Shown one piece after another: positions 47,835-56,852 of a DNA stretch of 64,000 bases (position 1 is its first letter; every line of letters begins with the position of its first letter). The position numbers and the translations under genes were made by a program. Origin of the DNA: Sphingobacterium sp. SGG-5. GTDB taxonomy: Bacteria; Bacteroidota; Bacteroidia; Sphingobacteriales; Sphingobacteriaceae. The notes under the pieces were generated by a model, which did not search any database, was not told the DNA's origin, and saw nothing but the letters and a program-made list of their open reading frames with translations. Location of the stretch: positions 310,001 to 374,000 of the forward strand of contig NZ_JAAKGO010000001.1 of NCBI RefSeq assembly GCF_011043525.1. Reading direction: 5' to 3'.

Positions 47835-49319
47835 CTATTTGATTTCTAATTCCTTAATATCTTCTTTGGTCACCGAATCATATTTGCTACTCAACGCGGT
47901 TCTGAAATGTTCAACCTGTTCTGCTGGGAATGCACCTTCCTGAACCAGTTTCGTTTTCTGCTGCAAGCTGGAGCTTTTCAACAACAACTTCACCTCAGCG
48001 ATAGCGACACTCGGCAAGAAACGCACGAACAACAGGAACAAGGTAAAGAACAATCCGATAGACCCCACAAAGACACCAACATCAACCCAGCTTGGATAAA
48101 ACATCGCCCAAGATGATGGTAAGTAATCACGGTGCAATGAAGTTACGATAATAACAAAACGCTCGAACCACATACCGATGTTTACCACAATTGACAGTAC
48201 CCAGGAAATCGGAATACTGGTACGGATTTTCTTGAACCAAAACAGCTGTGGTGAAATCACATTACAGGTCATCATCGTCCAATACGCCCAAGCATAAGGT
48301 CCTGCAATACGATTGGCAAAAGCATACATCTCATATTCGGATCCGGAATACCATGCAATAAACAACTCCGTCAAATAGGCAATACCGACTATGGAACCCG
48401 TTACCATGATAATCTTATTCATGGATTCAATATGGAACATGGTGATGTAATGCTCAAAATTCAACACCTTACGCAGGATCAGCAACAAGGTCTGTACCAT
48501 CGCAAATCCGGAAAATATCGCCCCTGCCACAAAATAAGGAGGGAAGATCGTTGTATGCCAACCCGGGATGACCGACGTAGCAAAGTCCATGGATACGATC
48601 GTGTGTACCGAAAGTACAAGTGGTGTAGAAATACCGGCTAATATCAACGATACAATTTCAAAACGCTGCCAAGTCTTTACGGAACCGTTCCATCCGAAAG
48701 ACATGATGCCATATATCTTTTGCTTTAACCCTTTAGCACGGTCACGTATAGAAGCGATATCCGGTAACAAACCACAGTACCAGAAGACCAGCGATACCGT
48801 AAAATATGTCGAGATCGCAAAGGCATCCCATACTAATGGTGAGTTGAAGTTAACCCAAAGCGATCCAAACTGATTCGGAAGTGGGAAAATCCAATACGCC
48901 AACCAAGGACGTCCCATGTGGGCCACGACATATGTAGCCGCACAAATTACGGCGAAGATCGTCATCGCCTCTGCAGACCGGTTGATGGAGTTACGCCAGT
49001 TTTGACGAAAAATCAACAATACCGCTGAAATCAAGGTTCCGGCGTGACCAATACCTACCCACCATACGAAGTCGGTGATATCCCATGCCCATCCTACTGT
49101 TTTATTTAACCCCCAGGCACCGATACCTGTCCAAAATGTGTATCCCACACTTACAACCCACAACATGGCGCCTAAAGCGGCAACGATAAATCCAATCCAC
49201 CACGCTTTGTTGGGCTTGTTTTCAACCGGAAGCAAGATATCATCGGTCACTTGTGCATAAGTGATGTTCTTGCCGGTTATTAATGGTTCTCTTAGTATTG
49301 ATTCGTTATGCGATGACAT
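47835..49319 (-). CDS. actC: Alternative complex III subunit ActC (NrfD/PsrC-like quinol-binding)
   Basis: This 494-residue NrfD-family protein has about ten spans. DITDFVWWVGIGHAGTLISAVLLIFRQNW (conserved His/Asp for quinol and proton transfer) and WVLSIVVNIGMWFERFVII are family signatures. It carries the quinol oxidation site together with ActB. The C-terminal 45 residues are hydrophilic. It is 27 bp after actB. Confidence 0.95.
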   Translation of the reverse strand: MSSHNESILREPLITGKNITYAQVTDDILLPVENKPNKAWWIGFIVAALGAMLWVVSVGYTFWTGIGAWGLNKTVGWAWDITDFVWWVGIGHAGTLISAVLLIFRQNWRNSINRSAEAMTIFAVICAATYVVAHMGRPWLAYWIFPLPNQFGSLWVNFNSPLVWDAFAISTYFTVSLVFWYCGLLPDIASIRDRAKGLKQKIYGIMSFGWNGSVKTWQRFEIVSLILAGISTPLVLSVHTIVSMDFATSVIPGWHTTIFPPYFVAGAIFSGFAMVQTLLLILRKVLNFEHYITMFHIESMNKIIMVTGSIVGIAYLTELFIAWYSGSEYEMYAFANRIAGPYAWAYWTMMTCNVISPQLFWFKKIRTSIPISWVLSIVVNIGMWFERFVIIVTSLHRDYLPSSWAMFYPSWVDVGVFVGSIGLFFTLFLLFVRFLPSVAIAEVKLLLKSSSLQQKTKLVQEGAFPAEQVEHFRTALSSKYDSVTKEDIKELEIK

Positions 49320-49346
49320 ATTTTTTTTATTTCAGATATAGAAAAA

Positions 49347-52300
49347 TTACGCTTCAAGAGTATTTCTGACTTTCGTCATATAACCTATATTCGGCTGTAC
49401 GTTAATCTCCTCGAGTACATAGTAAACCCGCTCATTGCGAAGAGCTTTAGAAACTTCTGACTCGGGATCGTTCGCATCTCCGAAAATGATAGCATTTGCT
49501 GAACAAGCTGCTTGACAAGCCATCTGTATATCCCCGTCTTTTACTTTACGGTTCTCTATCTTCGCTTGCAGCTTACCTGCCTGAATACGCTGTATACACA
49601 TCGAGCATTTCTCCATGACCCCACGTGAACGTGTAGTCACATCCGGATTCAACACCAACTGCGTAAACTCATTATTCAGGTAATTGTCAAAACGAGAGTC
49701 ATTCCAGTAATTGAACCAGTTGAAACGACGAACTTTATACGGACAGTTGTTTGCACAATAACGTGTACCGAAACAACGGTTGTACGCCATGTGGTTCAAT
49801 CCTTCCGAAGAGTGTACTGTTGCTAATACCGGACATACCGTCTCACAAGGTGCATGTTCACAGTGCTGACACAACATCGGCTGGTGTACTACCGTTACAT
49901 TCTCGAAATCCTGAACATTTGCAATTTCCTTCTCTTCCGTAAATTTCGTTCCGTTCTCCTCAATGGTATAGTAACGATCGATACGCAACCAATGCATCTC
50001 ACGACGACGGCGAACCTCGTCACGCCCGACTACCGGAACGTTGTTTTCTACGCTACAGGCAACGATACAAGCCCCACATCCCGTACAAGCATTCAAATCG
50101 ATTGCCATGACCCATTTGTGTCCGGGCTGTTCAAACTTGTTCCACAAGTCGTATGTCTTATGTGTATCAGAGAAACGTCCCGATTCGGAGTTTGGATCTT
50201 CTAAATATTTCGCGAAGGTTGTTTCACGGATAATATTACGACCTTCAATCGTATGGTGTGTCTGTGTCTGTGCCAGTTCATACGTGTTGGATGCCTTCGA
50301 CACGGTCGCTTTTGCAGACAACTGTACTGTACCGTTCACCAAGCTCGCTAATGGATAGGCGTTCTGTCCAACTTTATTTCCAGCCTTTCCAACTTTTGTA
50401 CGACCGTACCCTAAGGCTACTGAAACCGTACCCATCGCCTGACCGGGTTGCATCAGTGCCGGCAACGTAATCGATTGGCCGTTGGCTTCAACAGTTACGG
50501 TACCATTTTCCCCAACACCTAATTGTTCTGCAAATTTTGGATTAAGTGCTGCATAGTTGTCCCATGTCACTTTGGATATCGGGTCGGGAAGCTCTTGCAA
50601 GTAAGCATTGTTCGCATAGCGACCATCACGCATTCCTGTCGACTCATACAATTTTAACTCGACATCACCTGCAATCTTCTTCGCTTCCGCTACGATAGCA
50701 GAAGCTACTGCTGCTACATCGACCTGTGCAAGATAGGCAGAACCCGTAGAAGTACCTTTATAGACAAACCCTTGTTGCAAAATATCTTTCCAGGTCTTTC
50801 CGGTACCTGCCAAAATATTCGTTTCCCAATTTTGTTTTACAAAATCGTAAATATTCGTATTATCTCCTGCCCATACCAGCAAGCTTTGTTCTACTTGTCT
50901 TGTATTGAAGACCGGATTGATAGTCGGCTGTATTATAGTAAACAAACCTTCTTTAGCCGATGCATCACCCCAAGTCTCCAAATATGTCGGTCTTGGTGCA
51001 ATGGCCTTCGTCTCGGTAGCGGTCTCATCCGCACGATCCGAGAACGATAAGGAGAAATCAACTTTACTCAACGCGGCCTTTACATCTTCCGACTTAAAAT
51101 AACTGTAAACCGGGTTACTGTTTAAAAACAAGGCTACACCAACCTGACCCGCTTTTGCGGCTGTCAAAAACTGTTGGAAAGCAAGGTCTGAACCTTGATA
51201 TTGCTTGGAGTAGTTATCCAGATCAATAATAGCTCCGTATGCTCCCAACTGGGTGTTGATAGCATTGACCAACGACTGTATATTTACGTCGTTCGCTCCG
51301 GCCACAACCACCGAAGAACCCTTCGCGTTGACAAGCTCTTTCGCTACCAATTTGATCGCAACCTGCGCTTTCGCATTGGTCGTCCCCCCCGCCAAAGCCT
51401 GCCCTGTAATCTCATTGTACAACGAAATCAATACCGCACCTTCTTCAGAAGGTTTAATCGCAATACGGACATCCGCATTCGATCCGGTCATCGATAGCCC
51501 GGACTCAAATTGAATATGACGTGACATCTTGCCATTTTTCAAAGACTTATGGTCACGATTTTTAATATAATCTTGTGTGTGTTCTTCTCCGGACAGCCAT
51601 GTGCCTAAGAAGTCTGCAGCTACCGAAACAACGACCTGTGCATTGGCAAAATGATAAGAAGGAACGACAGCTTTACCAAACGTATTCTTATTCGCTTCGA
51701 TTATTCCACTGTATGAAATGGCATCGACCTGCACATGAGAAGCCGTGGGATACTTTGTGGTGAATCGCGCAATAGCCGCTAATGTAGACGGTGAGTTTAT
51801 CGTATCCGAAACGAGCACGACTTGCTTACCACCGGAAACTGCTTTATTCAAAGCAGCAATGACCGTCGAATCCAATTTTGACCACTCGACGTCTTTCCCG
51901 CCGATTTGTGGATTTTGCAATTTGGACATATCGTACAAATCCAACACCGATGCCACGGTAGTCGCATCTGTACCTTGATTCAATCCTACGGCATTCGGGT
52001 TGGCTTCTACCGAAATAGGTCGTCCTTCACGGGTACGGACCAAAAGACTTTGTCCGTTGAACGACGAAGCGTAAAAATTCGGGATACCCGGTGTAATTTC
52101 TTCCGGCTTGATCACATAAGGCACTGCTTTATGTACCGGGGTACGGTTACAGGCAGCCAGTGTTACAGCTCCCAAACCAAAACCTAAAGCTTTCAAGAAA
52201 TCACGACGAGGTGCTCTTGTGCTTAAACCTGCTTCATTCAAGACATCTTCTACAGGAATAGGTTCAGCAAACTCCCCTTTATTACTTTCAACGAAAGCAG

Positions 52301-52352
52301 GAGTTTGATTTAACTCTTCTAAACCTTTCCAATATTTTTTATTGCTATCCAT
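49347..52352 (-). CDS. actB: Alternative complex III subunit ActB (fused molybdopterin-like/Fe-S protein)
   Basis: This 1001-residue protein has a Tat-type signal (APRRDFLKALGFGLGAVTLAAC, about 48-69). The N-terminal part (about 90-700) is related to molybdopterin oxidoreductases but lacks the cofactor in this family. The C-terminal ferredoxin-like part (about 750-960) holds four cysteine clusters: CTGCGACIVAC, CQHCEHAPCETVC, CFGTRYCANNC and CSMCIQ...CQAAC. In Act complexes these make three 4Fe-4S and one 3Fe-4S cluster and carry electrons from quinol to ActA. It is the largest gene of the operon. Confidence 0.96.
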   Translation of the reverse strand: MDSNKKYWKGLEELNQTPAFVESNKGEFAEPIPVEDVLNEAGLSTRAPRRDFLKALGFGLGAVTLAACNRTPVHKAVPYVIKPEEITPGIPNFYASSFNGQSLLVRTREGRPISVEANPNAVGLNQGTDATTVASVLDLYDMSKLQNPQIGGKDVEWSKLDSTVIAALNKAVSGGKQVVLVSDTINSPSTLAAIARFTTKYPTASHVQVDAISYSGIIEANKNTFGKAVVPSYHFANAQVVVSVAADFLGTWLSGEEHTQDYIKNRDHKSLKNGKMSRHIQFESGLSMTGSNADVRIAIKPSEEGAVLISLYNEITGQALAGGTTNAKAQVAIKLVAKELVNAKGSSVVVAGANDVNIQSLVNAINTQLGAYGAIIDLDNYSKQYQGSDLAFQQFLTAAKAGQVGVALFLNSNPVYSYFKSEDVKAALSKVDFSLSFSDRADETATETKAIAPRPTYLETWGDASAKEGLFTIIQPTINPVFNTRQVEQSLLVWAGDNTNIYDFVKQNWETNILAGTGKTWKDILQQGFVYKGTSTGSAYLAQVDVAAVASAIVAEAKKIAGDVELKLYESTGMRDGRYANNAYLQELPDPISKVTWDNYAALNPKFAEQLGVGENGTVTVEANGQSITLPALMQPGQAMGTVSVALGYGRTKVGKAGNKVGQNAYPLASLVNGTVQLSAKATVSKASNTYELAQTQTHHTIEGRNIIRETTFAKYLEDPNSESGRFSDTHKTYDLWNKFEQPGHKWVMAIDLNACTGCGACIVACSVENNVPVVGRDEVRRRREMHWLRIDRYYTIEENGTKFTEEKEIANVQDFENVTVVHQPMLCQHCEHAPCETVCPVLATVHSSEGLNHMAYNRCFGTRYCANNCPYKVRRFNWFNYWNDSRFDNYLNNEFTQLVLNPDVTTRSRGVMEKCSMCIQRIQAGKLQAKIENRKVKDGDIQMACQAACSANAIIFGDANDPESEVSKALRNERVYYVLEEINVQPNIGYMTKVRNTLEA

Positions 52353-52392
52353 TTAAGCTGTATATATAAGATTGCGTTCTGCGAATTAATTA

Positions 52393-53688
52393 TTAATAGT
52401 GACACTTACCACATTCCAAACCACCAATCATGGCAGCCGTCATTTTCTCACCCTTCTTCAATTTTTCATGTGCCTCGATCAATTGATCGTAATATTTATT
52501 ATCGGCATTCACTTCCGTGGTCTTGTGACAGTCAATACACCATTTCATGGTTAACTGAGAATATTGATACACCTCTTCCATCGTTTCAATAGGCCCGTGA
52601 CAAGTCTGACATTCTACCCCAGCCACCACAACGTGCTGCGAGTGATTGAAGTAAGCAAAATCCGGTAGGTTATGAATCCGCACCCACTCGATAGGCCGTG
52701 GATTGTCACCATACGTACGTGTATCCGGATCCCAATCTACCGCACGGTACAGTTTCAATATCTCCGGCGAAACATCACCATTGTAGTGATCCGAAGCGGT
52801 AATGGTGTTGTGACAATTCATACACACATTCGCCGATGGAATAGAAGCATTCTTCGATTTAAATGCTCCACCATGACAATACTGACACTCAATCTGGTTC
52901 ACTCCGGCGTGAATCTGGTGGGAGAATTTAATCGGCTGTACCGGTTTATATCCTTCATGCACACCGATATTCCACATCCCCTGCCATCCGACAACAGACA
53001 GCAGAACCACGACCAGTAATGCCGTAAATCCAACAAGCTTCTTATTCTTCAGGAACTTCTGCGCAAATTTTAAACCCCGGCTTTCTTCATGTGCTTCGTT
53101 GCGCAAACGAGCCGCCTCAATGGCCGTCTGATTATTGGCTATAACTTTCTCTAAAGTACGCGTTACTCTGTTCAATACCACGATAACGCCTATTGCCAAC
53201 AGCAATAACGCCGCCATCCCGATCAACATAAAGCTGCTCGCATCATCGCTTGCTGCGCCACCAGCAGCACCACCAGCTGGTGCGCTTGCCGCTTGCGCCA
53301 TTTTAACCTCCTCATCCTGAACATAAGCGATAATATTCTTAATCTGATCATCGGAAAACTGTGTAAATGCCGGCATCAATAGCTTGTTGTACTCCTCAAA
53401 AAGAGCAACAGCCACAGGATCACCCTGATCAACCATCAACTTCGAGTTGTGAATCCACTTGATCAACCATTCTTCGGAATGACGTTCTGTCATCCCAGCC
53501 AGGGCCGGACCGGTAAGTTTCTTGTCGATTTTGTGACAAGCGGTACAGTTTGCCTTAAAGAGCGAAGCTCCTTCTTTTAAATCCTGCGCATGTGATGTCA
53601 ATGTAACAGCAAATAACAATACCAAACTGACCGATACTGACTTCGCAAGCCTTCCCAAAACGGATGAGATATTTCTCATATTTAGCAC
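52393..53688 (-). CDS. actA: Alternative complex III subunit ActA (multiheme cytochrome c) with an N-terminal monoheme domain
   Basis: This 431-residue cytochrome has a signal peptide (about 1-34) and then a monoheme cytochrome c domain (CTACH at 48-52, Met in LLMPAFTQF). An Ala/Gly-rich linker is followed by two hydrophobic segments (about 152-170 and 220-240) and a multiheme part with CQYCH, CMNCH, CQTCH, CIDCH and CGKCH (five sites). Six heme sites in total are thus seen, where ActA proper is pentaheme. It is the first gene of the operon, 67 bp or less from a predicted transcription start. Confidence 0.95.
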   Translation of the reverse strand: MLNMRNISSVLGRLAKSVSVSLVLLFAVTLTSHAQDLKEGASLFKANCTACHKIDKKLTGPALAGMTERHSEEWLIKWIHNSKLMVDQGDPVAVALFEEYNKLLMPAFTQFSDDQIKNIIAYVQDEEVKMAQAASAPAGGAAGGAASDDASSFMLIGMAALLLLAIGVIVVLNRVTRTLEKVIANNQTAIEAARLRNEAHEESRGLKFAQKFLKNKKLVGFTALLVVVLLSVVGWQGMWNIGVHEGYKPVQPIKFSHQIHAGVNQIECQYCHGGAFKSKNASIPSANVCMNCHNTITASDHYNGDVSPEILKLYRAVDWDPDTRTYGDNPRPIEWVRIHNLPDFAYFNHSQHVVVAGVECQTCHGPIETMEEVYQYSQLTMKWCIDCHKTTEVNADNKYYDQLIEAHEKLKKGEKMTAAMIGGLECGKCHY

Positions 53689-54003
53689 TTTATACTATTT
53701 ATTTATGAATATAAAAATTACTTCCCTTTATTGTCAGATGTGTTTTTTCCCCTAACAATGCACAAAAGTAGGACTTTATAAGCAATCCCTGACAATTTAA
53801 TGACGCAAATTATCAATTTAAAACCATTCTAAATAAATTGATTAGTTTCGACATTTTATAGGTTAAAATCATCTTCTAAGGACATTTTAAGCGGGATATA
53901 AACTGTAGCAGATTGGAGCTATGATAAAAAGTGACGCGGGATCTATTTTATAATTATTAGCATCATTTTTGTATATTCACTAATCATGTAAATTAAAGAA
54001 TTT
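53689..54003. other. 315-bp divergent intergenic region (actA / msrB)
   Basis: This region holds the actA promoter (53763-53770, minus strand). On the msrB side a weak plus-strand CAttTTTG lies at about 53964-53971, 33 bp before the msrB start. Nothing else is recognisable; it is AT-rich. Confidence 0.5.
53763..53770 (-). promoter_or_regulatory. Promoter -7 element of the act-cox operon
   Basis: On the minus strand this reads TActTTTG, a perfect -7 match, with a TTG 22 bases upstream. It gives a leader of about 65-70 nt for actA. Confidence 0.55.
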
Positions 54004-54465
54004 ATGACAAATGTAATAGGATGTTTGGTTATTTTTGTAGGTATGGCTTTGAGTGCCTGCGCAAATAATAACACCACACAAGACACAACAATTATGGATA
54101 CCACGAATTACAACACATTAACGCCCGAGGAAGAACATATTATCGTTTTTAAAGGCACCGAGAGACCTTTCACTGGATCTTTACTAAACAATAAGGAAAA
54201 GGGCACGTATATCTGCAAAAGATGCAACGCGCCATTGTATCGGTCAGAAGACAAATTTGAATCACATTGCGGCTGGCCAAGCTTTGACGATGAAATCCCA
54301 GGAGCAATAAAACGGGTGACGGATGCCGACGGTAGGAGAACGGAGATATTGTGCACGAAATGTGGGGCACACCTCGGACATGTGTTTCTGGGGGAAGGCT
54401 TCACACCTAAAGACACCCGCCATTGTGTCAATTCATTATCTATGAAGTTTATCCCTAAGGAGTAA
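54004..54465 (+). CDS. msrB: Peptide-methionine (R)-S-oxide reductase, lipoprotein form
   Basis: MsrB repairs oxidised methionine. The 153 residues start with a lipoprotein signal (lipobox GMALSAC, Cys19), so this copy is exported. The MsrB domain (about 45-150) has CKRC and CTKC zinc sites, [10 protein letters not shown], and the catalytic RHCVNS near the C-terminus. A periplasmic MsrB fits protection of exported proteins. Confidence 0.96.
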   Translation: MTNVIGCLVIFVGMALSACANNNTTQDTTIMDTTNYNTLTPEEEHIIVFKGTERPFTGSLLNNKEKGTYICKRCNAPLYRSEDKFESHCGWPSFDDEIPGAIKRVTDADGRRTEILCTKCGAHLGHVFLGEGFTPKDTRHCVNSLSMKFIPKE

Positions 54466-54475
54466 CTTCTTCCTA

Positions 54476-55348
54476 TCATCGTCGAAACTGTTTCAAAAGG
54501 CTTTCTGTCATGTTTTCGGCAATTGAACGGGTATCCTGTTCCCATGTGAGGATCTGCGCTTTCTTTATGATCCTTGCTCCTATTCGGGCAAGTTGCTCCG
54601 TAGCAAACAAAACCGCATCCAATCGATTGTCACGCACAAAACCATCGATCTGATTTTCAATCTCTGCATCGTTTAATGTAGCAGGTAGTTTCTTAATTAA
54701 TACATCGTGCGAATGGAGATCCATGACCTGCATATACCCCGCCAACACCTCACGTATACGCGAGGTGTTGGACGAATAGGCGATCATACCGAGCCGACTA
54801 TTCGGATGCGTACGAAAATGTTTATGGATCGCATCCACTACTGCGGAGCGATGGTCCGTGCTGTATGTAGGCAGGTTTAGCCCCGCAGATTGACAATCAT
54901 AGAGTACAACGGGTTTCTTGGCGTCAACGATCCGCCGCAACGCACGCTCCACATGTTCAAATCCCATCAGCACATAACCGTCCATTTCCTTCTCCTGCAA
55001 AAGAAGCAGCAAACGTTCTCCGGCCGCAGTCTCTCCGTCCATGCTAACAATAACGATGTGATGCCCCCTTTGCCGCATTATTTTTCCCAGGTGGGAAACA
55101 AATTCACTTTGAACGGAGCTGGCAATATCTTCGACCAACACGCCGAATACTCTCGACGTATTTGCATTTCTTTTCCGAACAAGCGGATTCGGCATATATC
55201 CGACCTTTTTCGCATAGTCCTTCACTTTACGGATGATACCGGGACTGATCCGCCCTACACCCTTATCATTCAAGACTAATGAAACCGTCGTCACGGACAC
55301 GCCTGTGGCCCTGGCTACATCACTTATCGATAATTTCTTTTTCTTCAT
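54476..55348 (-). CDS. LacI-family transcriptional regulator
   Basis: This 290-residue protein has an N-terminal LacI helix-turn-helix (ISDVARATGVSVTTVSLVLNDKGVGRIS, about 7-34) and a hinge followed by a periplasmic-binding-like sensor domain (TSRVFGVLVEDIASSVQSEF onward). It is about 40 residues shorter than usual: the sensor's C-terminal subdomain ends after DAVLFATEQLARIGARI. Whether it binds a sugar is not clear. It is convergent with msrB and stands alone, so no target is obvious. Confidence 0.88.
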   Translation of the reverse strand: MKKKKLSISDVARATGVSVTTVSLVLNDKGVGRISPGIIRKVKDYAKKVGYMPNPLVRKRNANTSRVFGVLVEDIASSVQSEFVSHLGKIMRQRGHHIVIVSMDGETAAGERLLLLLQEKEMDGYVLMGFEHVERALRRIVDAKKPVVLYDCQSAGLNLPTYSTDHRSAVVDAIHKHFRTHPNSRLGMIAYSSNTSRIREVLAGYMQVMDLHSHDVLIKKLPATLNDAEIENQIDGFVRDNRLDAVLFATEQLARIGARIIKKAQILTWEQDTRSIAENMTESLLKQFRR

Positions 55349-55502
55349 TCTTATGGACGTCTACTAAACTAACTAAAAAAAGTAAAACATCTGTACCATT
55401 CTCTGCCAAAAAGAACAATAGGCACATTTATTGAACGGAGTTTAATTCGGATTGCATGAACGCTAAACAGTTGGTAATCGAAAAAAAAGAAAGGAGCGAA
55501 CG

Positions 55503-55823
55503 ATGAAAGACAAAAGGCATATCAAAATACAGGATATCCAAAACGATAATAGCAAAGATTTTTACAGCGCTTTCCGGGAAAAGCTAAAAAGTGTAGAACA
55601 ATTTCCGACCGTATACACATTCAAGTTTATTATACCCGCGAGTGAGGTATCTAAGCGTGAAATTGAAAAAATATTTCAACATCCGAGTACAAAGATCCAA
55701 TCCAAAGATTCTAAAACCGGCAAGTACAATGCGTTAACCGTAGAGACCTTCGTAAACGATGCTGATGACGTAATTGCATATTACCAAAAAGCGTCTTCCA
55801 TAGAGAAAATCATCCTATTATAA
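55503..55823 (+). CDS. DUF493 (YbeD-like) protein
   Basis: This is a small 106-residue protein with an ACT-like alpha/beta domain of the DUF493 family; conserved parts are FPTVYTFKFIIPASE, KIFQHPSTKIQSKDSKTGKYNALT, then a VIAYYQKASSIEKIILL ending. E. coli YbeD is a family member of uncertain regulatory role. The gene begins 155 bp upstream of the divergent LacI start and ends in a terminator shared with the next gene. Confidence 0.88.
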   Translation: MKDKRHIKIQDIQNDNSKDFYSAFREKLKSVEQFPTVYTFKFIIPASEVSKREIEKIFQHPSTKIQSKDSKTGKYNALTVETFVNDADDVIAYYQKASSIEKIILL

Positions 55824-55824
55824 A

Positions 55825-55856
55825 CACAAAAAGCTGTCAATATGACAGCTCTTGTG
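55825..55856. terminator. Terminator shared by DUF493 and the glycogen-synthase-like gene
   Basis: An 8-bp perfect stem (55832-55839 with 55843-55850) has a 3-nt loop, with an outer CACAA/TTGTG pairing. On the minus strand it is followed by a T-run; on the plus strand the run is weak. It lies between convergent genes. Confidence 0.8.
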
Positions 55857-55880
55857 CTTAAAATTTTAATGTATAGCCTG

Positions 55881-56708
55881 TTAGGCCTCAACCTCTTCGG
55901 AAGCAAACTCTTCATATAAAACAGAGTACGCTTCGTAATCTTCATCTGTTTCCGGTCTAAACACCCGTATGTCATTATCCTCGATATATTGGAGGATTTC
56001 TGCAGGAATATTTTTATCTGCCAGTACGGCAACATCGGTATAGGACAAAGCTCCTTTATAGACATCGACATAACTTCCTGAACCATATGCTTTTGAATCC
56101 TCCGGAGAAACATCTTCCTGCGCAGGTAATTCACGATATTTATCACCTAAACTATCGTTACCAAAGTCCTCTTCGAAAAGCGAATAGAACACTTTTGCGT
56201 CTTTAAACATCGGATCGTCCTGATACATTTTTTTCAGGTACATCGGCACCATCGCAGTAAACCAACCATGGCAATGCACAACATCAGGAGACCATCCCAG
56301 TTTTTTCACAGTTTCCAACACACCCTTGCAGAAGAAAAGAGAGCGCTCATTGTTGTCCGCAAAGAACTTACCCTGCTCATCTCTGAACACCTTCTTGCGT
56401 TGAAAATATTCATCGTTATCTAAAAAGTACACCTGCATACGTGCCGAAGGCAGGGAAGCTACTTTAATAATCAACGGATTGTCATTGTTGTCCACAACGA
56501 TATTCATTCCCGACAGCCTTATTACTTCATGTAGACGATTTCTCCGCTCATTGATATTACCGAAACGGGGCATCAGGATCCGGATCTCAAATCCCTTTTC
56601 TTGCATAGCTTGCGGTAAGTGGCGTGTTATCTCAGCAATCTTACTAATTTCAAGGAACGGCGACATCTCATGCGTAACAAACAATATTTTCGTTTTTGCC
56701 ATCTCCAA
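55881..56708 (-). CDS. Truncated glycogen/starch-synthase-like protein (N-terminal GT5 domain only)
   Basis: This 275-residue protein matches the N-terminal Rossmann domain of GlgA-type synthases (KILFVTHEMSPFLEISKIAEI, and DVVHCHGWFTAMVPMYLKKMY with the HGWFTA motif). The normal KTGGL substrate-binding motif is replaced (EISKI at 20-24) and the entire C-terminal GT-B half is absent. Full GlgA has about 480 residues. The acidic end (EDNDIRVFRPETDEDYEAYSVL) is specific to this short group. It sits divergent from panC, an arrangement I recall from other Bacteroidota. Catalysis is unlikely; a binding or regulatory role is inferred. Confidence 0.88.
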   Translation of the reverse strand: MEMAKTKILFVTHEMSPFLEISKIAEITRHLPQAMQEKGFEIRILMPRFGNINERRNRLHEVIRLSGMNIVVDNNDNPLIIKVASLPSARMQVYFLDNDEYFQRKKVFRDEQGKFFADNNERSLFFCKGVLETVKKLGWSPDVVHCHGWFTAMVPMYLKKMYQDDPMFKDAKVFYSLFEEDFGNDSLGDKYRELPAQEDVSPEDSKAYGSGSYVDVYKGALSYTDVAVLADKNIPAEILQYIEDNDIRVFRPETDEDYEAYSVLYEEFASEEVEA

Positions 56709-56747
56709 TTACTTTTATTTTTTACGTGACTCCTTAGATTTGGTTCA

Positions 56748-56778
56748 CAAAGGTACGAATAATATCTATATTTTACAA
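56748..56778 (-). promoter_or_regulatory. Promoter of the glycogen-synthase-like gene
   Basis: On the minus strand there is TTG (56776-56778), a 20-base spacer, then TAccTTTG (56748-56755): a full Bacteroidota consensus. The ATG is about 40 bp downstream. Confidence 0.8.
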
Positions 56779-56852
56779 TTAACGGAAAAACATAGCTTTC
56801 TAATTCCAAATATATTATGCACTTTTGCCCCTTATTTTGACCCTATTTCCTT

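Noticed and set aside
55881..56708. Calling the glycogen-synthase-like gene a broken glgA pseudogene
   Set aside because: It has a full consensus promoter, a proper start and stop, a terminator and its own C-terminal sequence, so it looks like a maintained short protein.
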